From Piscinibacter aquaticus (GTDB lineage Bacteria; Pseudomonadota; Gammaproteobacteria; Burkholderiales; Burkholderiaceae_C): 64,000 bases of DNA. A program made the position numbers and the translations under genes. Below are positions 22,813-34,249 of this stretch, in pieces; position 1 is the first letter of the stretch, and the number at the start of each line of letters is the position of its first letter. Below the pieces are notes generated by a model. That model was not told the origin of the DNA. It worked only from the letters and a program-made list of their open reading frames with translations, and made no database searches. The DNA is taken from the NCBI GenBank assembly GCA_007994965.1, contig VOPW01000001.1:4216001-4280000 (forward strand), written 5' to 3'.

Positions 22813-22840
22813 GCGGCGTGGCCGGCAGCTTGCCGCCGGC

Positions 22841-24396
22841 TCAGGCGGCAGCCAGCCGGAAGGCCGCGACTGCCCGCACCAGCTGGTCGGCCTGCTGCTT
22901 CAGGCTTTCGGCCGCGGCGGCACTCTGCTCGACCAGCGCGGCGTTCTGTTGCGTGGCCTGGTCCATCTGCGTGACCGCCTGGCCGACCTCGGGCCGACCC
23001 CGCTGCTCTGCTCCTGGCTGGCGGCGCTGATCTCGGCCACGATGTCGCTGACGCGGCGGATCGCGGCGACGATGTCGTCCATCGTGCGGCCGGCTGGGCC
23101 GACCAGCGCAGTGCCCTGCTCGACCTGCTCCACGCTGTTGCCGATCAGCGCCTTGATCTCGCGCGCCGCCTCGGCGCTGCGCTGCGCCAGCGTGCGCACC
23201 TCGCCGGCCACCACCGCGAAGCCGCGGCCCTGCTCGCCGGCACGGGCGGCTTCCACGGCCGCGTTGAGCGCCAGGATGTTGGTCTGGAAGGCGATACCGT
23301 CGATCACGCCGATGATGTCTGCGATCTTCTTGCTGCTGGCGTCGATGCCGCGCATGGTCTCGACGACGCGGCCGACCACCTCGCCGCCGCGCTGGGCCAC
23401 GTCGCTGGCGCCGCTGGCGAGCTGATTGGCCTGGCGGGCGTTGTCGGCGTTGTTGCGCACGGTGGCGCCGAGCTGGTCCATCGTCGCGGCGGTCTGCTGC
23501 AGCGCGCTGGCCTGCTGCTCGGTGCGCTGGCTGAGGTCCTGGTTGCCCTGCGCGATCTGCGCGCTGGCGGTGGCCACGCTGTCGGAATTGCGGCGCACGC
23601 CGGAGACCACGCGGGTCAGCGATGCCTGCATGTCGGCCAGGGCCGCGAGCAGTGGCGAGAATTCGTCGCGGGCGTCGTCGTGCACCGCCTGTGTCAGGTC
23701 GCCGTCGCGCACCCGCTCGGCCACCGACTGCGAGGCGGCCACGCGGCGGCGCAGCACGCCGGCGATCGACCAGGAGAACAGGCCGAGGCAGACGATGGTG
23801 GCCGCCACCAGCGCCACCAGCGTGTGCAGCGTCGATGCCGCCTCCTTCTCGATGGCGTCGATGTCCTTGGCCATCGACTCCTGCTGGTAGTCGACCGTCT
23901 CCTCGATGGCGACCAGCAGTTCGTTGCGCACCGGGATCATCGTGTCGACCAGGAAGGCGAAGGCGGTCTCGCGCTGGCCGGACTGGATCAGGCGGATGTT
24001 CTCGCCGCCGGTTTCCCAGAAGCGCGCCACCTTGGGCGGCAGCGCCTTGAAGCGCTCCTTGCCCTGCGGCGTGTAGAGGTCACGCTCGTACTCGGCCAGC
24101 AGCCGGGTGATCTCCTCGCGCTTCCTGCCGATGTCGGCCAGCGCGTCGGCCTGCTCCTGCAGGGTGCGCGACAGCATCATGTGGCGCAGCTGCAGCGAGA
24201 CGCGGGTGATCTGCAGCTCCAGCGAGGCCATGCGCCGCATCTGCGGCACGCGCAGCTTCTCGGTGCGGTCGGCCGCTGCGGCGATGTCTCCGAGGTTGAC
24301 CCAGGCGAGGACCGCGAGGGCGGACAGCGCCAGCGAGAGCACGAGGGAGACGAGGGCAAGGCGTCGGGTGATGCCCAGTGAAGCGAGGACTGACAT
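22841..24396 (-). CDS. Methyl-accepting chemotaxis protein
   Basis: About 518 residues. First membrane helix ([20 protein letters not shown]), a periplasmic four-helix-bundle-type sensor of roughly 150 residues, second helix ([17 protein letters not shown]), a HAMP domain ([20 protein letters not shown]), then the signalling domain with the conserved hairpin tip [20 protein letters not shown] and [21 protein letters not shown] frame break near 22992 precedes the final 50 residues. It relays a ligand signal to CheA/CheW; no che genes are in this window. There is no C-terminal NWETF-like pentapeptide. Confidence 0.92.
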
Positions 24397-24447
24397 GGTG
24401 ACGCTTGGTTGCGCGAGCCTTCGACGGATCGTTCGTCATCTTTCGAC

Positions 24448-24478
24448 ATCAGTGACGCCGACTTGAGGCGTGACTGAT
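24448..24478. terminator. Imperfect 12-bp inverted repeat between chemotaxis receptor and rlpA
   Basis: Arms 24448-24459 and 24467-24478 pair with one mismatch around a 7-base loop. It lies directly downstream of the rlpA stop and about 50 bases upstream of the receptor gene start, so it could be the rlpA terminator or an operator of the receptor. No T-run on the rlpA side. Confidence 0.4.
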
Positions 24479-24481
24479 CAT

Positions 24482-25168
24482 TTATGGTTGAGACGGAACG
24501 GTTCTCTGCGCGACCCCGCTGTCAGCGGCGGTCGCCGGATCGCCGGCCGAGCGCTGCGCGGGCAGCTTCCAGCTGCCGCTGCGGATCTCCGCATGCGTGA
24601 GCCTTCGCACCTCCACCGGGGCCACGCCGGAGATGCCCAGCTTGCGCGCCGCGGCGTGGCTGAGGTCGATGACCCGCCCGGGCTTGAACGGCCCGCGGTC
24701 ATTGACGCGAACCACCACCTCGCGGCGGTTCTTCGGGTTGCGCACCAGCGCATAGCTCGGCAGCGGCATGGTCTTGTGGGCCGCCGTCATCGCGTGCATG
24801 TCGTAGACCTCGCCGGTGGCGGTGCGTCGGCCGTGGAAGGGATGGCCGTACCACGAGGCGATGCCAGTCTCGACCAGCGGCACGTCGTCGGTCCCGGGCG
24901 CGTAGACCTCGCCCCGGATCTCGTAGGGCAGGTTCGGCGCGCCTTGCGGGATGGCCACGACACGCGGCACCGCATCGGGCGGAGGCGGACGCGGCGCCGC
25001 CATCGCCGGCGGCTTTGCGGCGACCGGCGGTGTCTCGGCCGGGGCGGGGGCGCTGTCCGGCCACGGCAGGCTGGGCAGGCGCAGGCTGCTGCAGCCGCCC
25101 AGCAGCAGGGCCGCCAGCAGCAGCGCGGCGGTGCGCCACCCGCGCCCGATGAGCGGTGAAAGTCGCAT
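24482..25168 (-). CDS. rlpA: RlpA-like septal ring lytic transglycosylase
   Basis: 228 residues, lipoprotein signal ending in LLLGGC, a Pro/Ala-rich linker, then a double-psi beta-barrel domain: GIASWYGHPFHGRRTATGEV, YDMHAMTAAHKTMPLPS, VVVRVNDRGPFKPGRVIDLS. The Glu-Val-Tyr-Asp and Asn-Asp-Arg-Gly-Pro-Phe motifs are those of RlpA, which cleaves naked (peptide-free) glycan strands. The C-terminal SPOR domain present in many RlpA proteins is missing, giving a short form. Start ATG 25168; frame intact. The 230-bp gap to the cytochrome gene (25169-25398) shows no further gene. Confidence 0.85.
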   Translation of the reverse strand: MRLSPLIGRGWRTAALLLAALLLGGCSSLRLPSLPWPDSAPAPAETPPVAAKPPAMAAPRPPPPDAVPRVVAIPQGAPNLPYEIRGEVYAPGTDDVPLVETGIASWYGHPFHGRRTATGEVYDMHAMTAAHKTMPLPSYALVRNPKNRREVVVRVNDRGPFKPGRVIDLSHAAARKLGISGVAPVEVRRLTHAEIRSGSWKLPAQRSAGDPATAADSGVAQRTVPSQP

Positions 25169-25398
25169 GCCGCCAGTGAACGGCGCGCGCCACGGTCGCT
25201 GCAGCGCCGGAAACAGTTGTTCGCCGCCGGCCGTGACATGCGCCCGGAACCGCCCGCCGCCGCGGGGGAAGCTGCAAGTAACCGCAACCGCCGGCTGCGG
25301 CGCCGGCGCAACGTTCCGCCGGGCTGACATTCGGCAAGTTCCAGCGCGCTGCGGCTGTCCAGAATGGGCTCCACGCCCGCACTCCGCACCCCACTGCC

Positions 25399-25881
25399 AT
25401 GGCCCTCCGCTTCCGTCCCCTGCTGCTCCTGACCACGGCTGCGGCGATTTCAGCCGGCTGTGCCGTGGAAGTCCAGAACCGCCAGCCGGCCCAGGAGATC
25501 GCGCAGGCCGCGAAGCCGCCCGGCTCGGTCTACACCGGCTGGCGGGTCTTCCAGGACCGCTGCGCCGGCTGCCATGGCGCGGCCGGCACCGGCAGCGACA
25601 AGGCGCCCGACCTGCTGCCGCGCGTGCAGACCATGGGCGCACGCAGCTTCGTCAGCCGCGTGCTCTACCGCTACGACTGGGGACTGCCCGCGGCGCAGGC
25701 GGCCGGCGAGAGCGCGGCCCGCGAGGCACTGGTCGACGAGATCCTGCAGCGCCGCCAGGGCACCCTGCAGATGCCGGCCTGGCAGGGCGAGCCGCGCGTG
25801 CAGGCGCACATCGCCGACCTGTATGCCTGGTTGTCGGCGCGCGCCCAGGGCACGCAGCCGCCGGGCCGGCCGGTGCCGTAG
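25399..25881 (+). CDS. Cytochrome c family lipoprotein
   Basis: 160 residues. Signal peptide with lipobox AAISAGC, then one class I cytochrome c domain with the haem site DRCAGCHGAAGTGS, and a distal Met candidate in TLQMPAWQG about 65 residues later. It would be a periplasmic, membrane-anchored mono-haem electron carrier. The gap to the HD-GYP gene (25882-25988) has no other gene. Frame intact. Confidence 0.8.
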   Translation: MALRFRPLLLLTTAAAISAGCAVEVQNRQPAQEIAQAAKPPGSVYTGWRVFQDRCAGCHGAAGTGSDKAPDLLPRVQTMGARSFVSRVLYRYDWGLPAAQAAGESAAREALVDEILQRRQGTLQMPAWQGEPRVQAHIADLYAWLSARAQGTQPPGRPVP

Positions 25882-25988
25882 TCCGCCGATCCGCCGCGGT
25901 TGCAACCGGAAACGCGCGGGACGGCGGCGGCGCTTCAGCCGCGCCGCGGCGCGCCGATACGTCGATGGACACGAGAAGGGAACATCCC

Positions 25989-27262
25989 ATGTCCACCCCG
26001 ACCCGCAGCGCATCGGCCTTCAGCACCGCCAACCCGCACGCGCTGGCCGCGATCCTGGAGGCCAGCGAGACGCGCCGCATCATCGCGGCCACCGACATCT
26101 TCGACCTTGCCGGCACCAAGCTGTGGGCGCGGAACCAGCCGGTCTCGGCCGAACTGCAGCGCAAGCTGCTCGACCGCAAAGCTGCGCGAGCCGCTGGAGA
26201 CCTGCCTGCTCGCCGAAGACGGTGTCACGCCGGCCTCGCTGGCCGAAGCGCTCTCCGAGCGGATCGAGCGCGACGGCCGCCCTGGCGCCGCTGTTGCGGC
26301 CGCAGGCCGCGAAGCTGCTGCGCGAGGTCACCCACCTGCATCTGCACCCGGTGGCCCAGCTCCTGCTGTCCACCGCGCAGGCTGCGCGACCGGCCGCGTT
26401 CGATCACGCCGTGGCAGCCATGGGCAGTGGCCGGCGCGCTGATGGCCCAGCACGGCGGGCAGACGCCGGACATCCGCCTGGCGATGCTGTGCGGGCTGCT
26501 GCACGACCTCGGCGAGATGTACATCGCGCCGGAGTTCGGCGAGGCCGATGCCGACCGCGAGCTCGACACGCTGAGCTACCGGCAGCTGGTGGTGCACCCG
26601 CACGTCGGCCTGCTGCTGCTGGCGCAGTTGACCAACTATCCCGGCGCGGTGGCGCGGGCGGTGGCCGAGCACCACGAACGGCTCGACGGCTCCGGCTACC
26701 CGCATCGCCTCTCGGGTGACCGCATCTCGGTGCTGGGCCGGCTCGTCGCCGTGGCCGATGCGGCGCTGTCCGCGCTGCGCAGCGCCGACGATCCGCTGGC
26801 ACGGGCCAGCGTCGCGCTGCGCGCCGTGCCGGGCGAGTTCGACTGGCGTGGGTCGGCCACCTGTCGCGTGCCGCGCGCAGCGAGCCCCTGCTGGTGCCGG
26901 TGACGGCGCCAGCCGAGATCCGCGCACGCCGCGCGGCGCTCGGCGAGGTGCTGCAGGCCGCCGAAGACGGCATCGCGCTGCTCGCCGTGGGCGAGCGCTC
27001 GGCGGCGATGATGCAGGCGCTGGAACTCGCCTCGTTCCTCGTCGCCCGGCTGCGCATCGGCTGGAACGAGAGCGGCCTGTGGCATGCCGACGCGGCCACC
27101 GGCGCCGATGCGGCCGAGGTGGAGGCGATGGAAGACGAGCTCTTCTTCCGCCTTCGCGCCGTGCAGCGTGCCGTGACGATCAAGGCCGGCGATCTGCCGG
27201 CGCCCGAAGCGCAAGCCCTGGCCGCGCTGTGCGAATCGCTGCCGATGGGTCGCGCGGCTTGA
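25989..27262 (+). CDS. HD-GYP-like phosphohydrolase domain protein
   Basis: About 425 residues. The central HD region reads MLCGLLHDLGEMYIAPEF, and further on VAEHHERLDGSGYPHRLSGD with HHE and GYP as in c-di-GMP phosphodiesterases of the HD-GYP class. The canonical HDxGK motif has Glu in place of Lys (HDLGE), so catalysis is not guaranteed. The N-terminal 110 residues and the C-terminal 130 helical residues (AALGEVLQAAEDGIALL) are unassigned. Four frame breaks (near 26178, 26279, 26425 and 26852) make this the most broken gene of the region. A diguanylate cyclase gene follows 46 bases downstream. Confidence 0.7.
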
Positions 27263-27308
27263 GCCCACGCAACGCCGGGCCGGTCGCCACGGTCCCTAAT
27301 CGCGGACC

Positions 27309-28202
27309 ATGGCCGCGCTGCCCGCACTCCCCGAACTCCCCTCCGCGATCGCCGATCTGCTCGACATCCTGCCGGACGCAGTCGTCGCGGTCGATGCCTG
27401 CGGCCGCATTGCCTACGTCAATCCGGCGATCCGCAACCTGCTCGGCTACCTGCGCGACGAACTGATCGGCCAGCCGCTGTCGGCGCTGGTGCCCCCCGGC
27501 GGCGCGCGAGCGCCACGAGGCACTGGTCGGCGCCTACCTGCAGTCGGGCGCGCCGACGATGATGGGCTCGCGGCCGGTGCTGCGCGCCGTGCATCGCAGC
27601 GGTCGACTGGTGCCGGTATCGATCTCGCTGTGCAACCTGCCCTTGGCAGGGGCGACGTCGTCTCCGTGGCGGTGGTGCACGACATCTCGCTGCTGCACAC
27701 CCACCTCGACCGCGCCACCTTGCAGGCGCAGACCGATGCCCTGACCGGGCTGGGCAATCGCCTGATGCTGTCGCGCCAGATGCAGGCCAACCTGGAGAAC
27801 GGTCGGCCGTTTTCCCTGCTGCTGATGGACCTGACCGGCTTCAAGGCGCTGAACGACCGCTACGGCCACGCGGCCGGCGACGAGGCGCTGCGTGTGGTCG
27901 GTCAGCGGCTGCTGAGCGTGGTGCGCGAATCCGACGTGGCGGCGCGCCTGGGCGGCGACGAATTCGTGCTGCTGCTCGACGGCCTGTCCGGCCTCGACGC
28001 GCTGGAAGATCGGGCCCTCGGCGTGGCCGAAAGCCTCGCGCGACCGCTGCGCCTGGACGGCGTGACGGTCGTGCTCGGTGTCAACATCGGTGGCGCCGCG
28101 TACCCGACGCACGGCGACACCGAATCCGCGATGCTCGGCGCCGCCGACCGCGCGATGTACGCGGCCAAGCGGGCCGGCGAGCCCTACCGGAGCGCCGTCT
28201 AG
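27309..28202 (+). CDS. PAS-GGDEF diguanylate cyclase
   Basis: About 298 residues, soluble. A PAS domain (DILPDAVVAVDACGRIAYVN, LIGQPLSALVP) leads into a GGDEF domain: QTDALTGLGNRLMLSRQM, FKALNDRYGHAAGDEALRVV and the active site ARLGGDEFVLLL. An inhibitory RxxD site (RESD) lies exactly five residues before GGDEF, so product feedback is expected. It makes c-di-GMP from GTP. Two opposite frame breaks near 27502 and 27650 cancel out, leaving an open reading frame with about 50 scrambled residues between PAS and GGDEF. Paired with the HD-GYP-like gene upstream. Confidence 0.85.
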   Translation: MAALPALPELPSAIADLLDILPDAVVAVDACGRIAYVNPAIRNLLGYLRDELIGQPLSALVPPGGARAPRGTGRRLPAVGRADDDGLAAGAARRASQRSTGAGIDLAVQPALGRGDVVSVAVVHDISLLHTHLDRATLQAQTDALTGLGNRLMLSRQMQANLENGRPFSLLLMDLTGFKALNDRYGHAAGDEALRVVGQRLLSVVRESDVAARLGGDEFVLLLDGLSGLDALEDRALGVAESLARPLRLDGVTVVLGVNIGGAAYPTHGDTESAMLGAADRAMYAAKRAGEPYRSAV

Positions 28203-28217
28203 GCGCCCCGGCGGGCA

Positions 28218-29948
<1,731 letters not shown>

Positions 29949-30036
29949 TCGGGTCTCCTCAGTAGTGCTTCCCTCGGTCTCACAAGGTGCCGGCTGGGAA
30001 GCATGGGCCGGCACCCTATCCATTCCTCTGGATCGA

Positions 30037-30345
30037 TCAGCCCTTTCGCATGATCAGCGCCAGCAGTGCCATCGAGATCACGAAGCTGATCCAGATCGAC
30101 GGCTCTTCCTCCAGTGACATCGCCGTCATCAGCTTCTCGCTGAAGGCGACGAACAGCAGGTTGACGTAGGCCGCGCTCAGCAGGCCGATGAACAGGCGGT
30201 CGCCGCGCGTCGTGCGGATCGGCAGGAAGCCCTTGCGCTCGATCGTCGGCGACTTGAGCTCCCACACCGTCATGCCCACCAGCATCAGCACGATGCAGCC
30301 GAAGAACACGGCCACGGGCAGCGTCCAGGCCATCCACTCGAACAT
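30037..30345 (-). CDS. glpU: DUF2160 small membrane protein of glycerol transporter locus
   Basis: 102 residues with two to three membrane helices (AVFFGCIVLMLVGMTVWEL, FIGLLSAAYVNLLFVAF, FVISMALLALIM) and the TIERKGFLPIRTTRGDRLF loop that defines DUF2160. It sits between permease glpQ (10 bases upstream) and glpV, exactly where the accessory gene glpU lies in other glp ABC operons. Its role in glycerol uptake is not established. Frame intact. Confidence 0.85.
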   Translation of the reverse strand: MFEWMAWTLPVAVFFGCIVLMLVGMTVWELKSPTIERKGFLPIRTTRGDRLFIGLLSAAYVNLLFVAFSEKLMTAMSLEEEPSIWISFVISMALLALIMRKG

Positions 30346-30355
30346 CTCGAACTCC

Positions 30356-31158
30356 TCAGACGCGGCCCATCGCGAAACCCTTCGCGATGTAGTTGCGCAC
30401 GAACCAGATCACGATCGCGCCCGGCACGATGGTCAGCACGCCGGCAGCGGCGAGCACGCCCCAGTCCATGCCCGAGGCCGACACCGTGCGCGTCATCGTC
30501 GCGACGATGGGCTTGGCGTTCACGCTGGTCAGCGTGCGGGCCATCAGCAGCTCCACCCAGCTGAACATGAAGCAGAAGAAGGCCGCGACGCCGACGCCCG
30601 CCTTGATCAGCGGCAGGAAGATGGTCAGGAAGAAGCGCGGGAACGAATAGCCGTCGATGTAGGCCGTCTCGTCGATCTCGCGCGGCACGCCGCTCATGAA
30701 GCCCTCGAGGATCCACACCGCCAGCGGCACGTTGAACACAGTGCGCCATCGCCACGGCGATGTGCGTGTCCATCAGGCCGAGCGTGGTGTAGAGCTGGAA
30801 GAAGGGCAGCAGGAACACCGCGGGCGGCGTCATGCGGTTGGTCAGCAGCCAGAAGAAGACGTGCTTGTCGCCGAGGAAGGAGTAGCGGCTGAACGCATAG
30901 GCCGCCGGCAGCGCGACGAGCAGCGAGACGACCGTGTTGATCGCCACGTAGATCATCGAGTTGATGTAGCCCGAGTACCAGGACGCATCGGTGAAGATCA
31001 CCTTGTAGTTGTCCCAGGTGAAGGCCTGCGGCCACAGCGAGAAGGTGCCGAGGATCTCCTCGTTGGTCTTGAAGCTCATGTTGACCATCCAGTACACCGG
31101 CAGGATGGCGAACAGCAGGTAGGCGATCAGGAAGATCACCCGCTTGTGGAAGCGGTTC

Positions 31159-31166
<8 letters not shown>
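30356..31166 (-). CDS. glpQ: Glycerol ABC transporter permease
   Basis: About 270 residues, six membrane helices. Opens VIFLIAYLLFAILPVYWMVN and carries the MalG-type cytoplasmic EAA loop: EIDETAYIDGYSFPRFFLTI, which docks to the ATPase. Binding-protein-dependent inner-membrane permease, partner of GlpP. It overlaps the glpP stop by eight bases. A frame break lies near 30740. Confidence 0.87.
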
Positions 31167-32044
<878 letters not shown>

Positions 32045-32046
32045 GT

Positions 32047-32135
32047 CTGCCCCCCGCCCGCCGGGTACGTCGGTCGATCCCCCGAGGGGATGGCGGTCCG
32101 GCTTGGGAGCGGCCCGGCGCTCGGCCCGCCTGCGA
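32047..32135. repeat. GC-rich extragenic repeat, copy D (diverged)
   Basis: CCCCCCG.. with the self-complementary ATCCCCCGAGGGGAT core and a downstream CTTGGGAGCGGCCCGGCGC. It occupies the glpT-glpP gap within the operon. It is the most diverged of four related copies. Confidence 0.5.
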
Positions 32136-32147
32136 TCCGCTTTGTGC

Positions 32148-33183
32148 TCATGCCACCAGCTCCTCTTTGTCGTCGTACCAGCAGGTGTGCGTGCCGGCGA
32201 TGGTCAGCCACGCGGTCTCGCCGAGCTTGGGCACCGCCTCTTCGCCGCTGAGCCGTGCGCGCACCACGCTGCCGTCGGCCAGCGTGGTGGTCAGCAGCCA
32301 GTAGGTGCCGATGTCCTGCGCCTGTGTCACCGTGCCTTGCACCGCGCCCGCGGCATGCGGCGCGGCCAGCGTCACGTATTCCGGCCGCACGCCCAGCCGC
32401 GCGGCGCCGCTCGGTGCGCCGGGCAGCACGTCGGCCGGCAGGAAGTTCATGCCCGGCGAGCCGATGAAGTGGCCGACGAAGGTGTGGCGCGGCCGCTCGA
32501 AGAGTTCGCTGGCCGTGCCCACCTGCACCGCTCGGCCGCGCGTCATCACCACCACCTGGTCGGCGAAGGTGAGGGCCTCGACACGGTCGTGCGTGACGTA
32601 GACGAGCGTGAGCTTCAGTTCGTGGTGGATCTGCTTGAGCTTGCGGCGCAGCTGCCACTTCAGGTGCGGGTCGATCACCGTCAGCGGCTCGTCGAAGAGC
32701 ACGGCGCTCACGTCCTCGCGCACCAGGCCGCGGCCGAGCGAGATCTTCTGCTTGGCATCGGCCGCCAGCCGCCGGCGGCGCGCTTGTCGAGCTGGCCGGA
32801 GAGCTCGAGCATCTCGGCGATGCGGCCGACGCGCTGCCTGATGCGCTCCGGCGCCACGCCGCGGTTGCGCAGCGGGAAGGCGAGGTTCTCGGCGACCGTC
32901 ATCGTGTCGTAGATCACCGGGAACTGGAACACCTGCGCGATGTTGCGCGCCTGCGGCGACAGCTTCGTGACGTCGCGATCGCCGAACTTCACCGTGCCGT
33001 GCGACGGCACCACCAACCCGGAGATGATGTTCAGCATCGTCGTCTTGCCGCAGCCCGAGGGGCCGAGCAGCGCATAGGCGCCGCCGTCCTCGAAGCTCAT
33101 CCTCAGCGGCAGCAGCGCATAGTCTTCGTCGCGCTGCGGGTTGGGGCGGTAGCTGTGCGCCGGTCGAGATCGATGCGGGCCAT
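32148..33183 (-). CDS. glpT: Glycerol ABC transporter ATPase with degenerate signature motif
   Basis: About 345 residues. Walker A LLGPSGCGKTTMLNII, Q-loop QVFQFPVIYDTMTV, Walker B VSAVLFDEPLTVIDP and switch His in YVTHDRVEALTFAD; a C-terminal TOBE-like regulatory domain follows (LGVRPEYVTLAAP). The LSGGQ signature is replaced by KQKISLGRGLV. Its companion GlpS has a normal signature but no switch His, so the pair is asymmetric. ATG 33183 lies one base after the glpS stop. Frame breaks near 33158 and 32775 (the second directly before the signature). No confusion with the GlpT antiporter: this is the ABC ATPase of the glpSTPQV nomenclature. Confidence 0.85.
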
Positions 33184-33184
33184 G

Positions 33185-34249
33185 TCAGTGGGCCTCCGGC
33201 GCGACGAGCAGGTCGCCGTTCGCATCGAACACGTAGACCTGCGCAGGGTGGAGGTAGAGCGTGATCGACGAGCCGAGCTCGAACTGGTGCACGCCGGTGA
33301 GTTGCGCGACCACCTCGCCGACGGACGTGGCGGCATGCACGAAGGTGTCGGAGCCGGAGATCTCGGCGAGCTCCACCGTGCCGGGCAGCGCCACGTCGCC
33401 CGGCCGCTGCTGCACGCGCAGCGCGCTGGCGCGCACGCCGATGGTCAGCGCGCCGCCGGCAGCGGCGGGCAGCGGCACGGAGAGGTTGACGCCGGCGGCC
33501 AGCGTGACGCCGATCGAGGCGGCGCTGGCCGGCATCAGGTTCATCGGCGGGTCGCTGAAGGCGCGCGCGACGCGGATCGACTTCGGGCGGCGGAACACTT
33601 CCGCGGTGGGCCCGTACTGCAGCAGCTCGCCGGCATCCATCACCGCGGTGTAGCCGCCGAGCAGCAGCGCCTCGGTGGGCTCCGTGGTGGCGTAGACCAC
33701 GGTCGATTCGCCGGCGGCGAAGAGCTGCGTCAACTCCTCGCGCAGTTCCTCGCGCAGCTTGTAATCGAGGTTGACCAGCGGCTCGTCGAGCAGCATCAGC
33801 GGCGCCTTCTTGGCCAGCGCGCGGGCCAGCGCCACGCGCTGCTGCTGGCCGCCGGAGAGTTCGGCAGGCAGCCGCTGCAGGAAGGGCTCGATGTGCAGCT
33901 TGGCGGCCAGTTCCTGCACACGCTGGGCGATGTTGCCTTCGCCGCGCAGCTTCAGCGGCGAGGCGATGTTGTCGGCCACCGTCATCGACGGATAGTTGAT
34001 GAACTGCTGGTAGACCATCGCGACGTTGCGCTCGCGCACCGGCACGCCGGTCACGTCGGCGCCATCGGCCAGCACGCGGCCGGCATGCGGCTTGTCGAGC
34101 CCGGCCATCACGCGCATCAGCGTGGTCTTGCCGGCCTGCGTGGCGCCGAGCAGCACCGTCACCGCACGCGGCACGAGGCGCAGGTCGAGCGGGTAGAGGT
34201 GGGTCTGTGCGCCCACCTTCTGCTCGATGCGTTCGAGCGTCAGTTCCAT
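33185..34249 (-). CDS. glpS: Glycerol ABC transporter ATPase lacking switch histidine
   Basis: 354 residues, frame intact. Walker A VLLGATQAGKTTLMRV, Q-loop YQQFINYPSMTV, canonical signature ELSGGQQQRVALARAL and Walker B LMLLDEPLVNLDYK. Where the switch His should be, it reads VVYATTEPTEAL, so that residue is absent. The C-terminal half is a TOBE/OB regulatory domain (LPGTVELAEISGSDTFVH). Heterodimer partner of GlpT. Start ATG 34249 overlaps the glpD stop by ten bases. Confidence 0.88.
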   Translation of the reverse strand: MELTLERIEQKVGAQTHLYPLDLRLVPRAVTVLLGATQAGKTTLMRVMAGLDKPHAGRVLADGADVTGVPVRERNVAMVYQQFINYPSMTVADNIASPLKLRGEGNIAQRVQELAAKLHIEPFLQRLPAELSGGQQQRVALARALAKKAPLMLLDEPLVNLDYKLREELREELTQLFAAGESTVVYATTEPTEALLLGGYTAVMDAGELLQYGPTAEVFRRPKSIRVARAFSDPPMNLMPASAASIGVTLAAGVNLSVPLPAAAGGALTIGVRASALRVQQRPGDVALPGTVELAEISGSDTFVHAATSVGEVVAQLTGVHQFELGSSITLYLHPAQVYVFDANGDLLVAPEAH

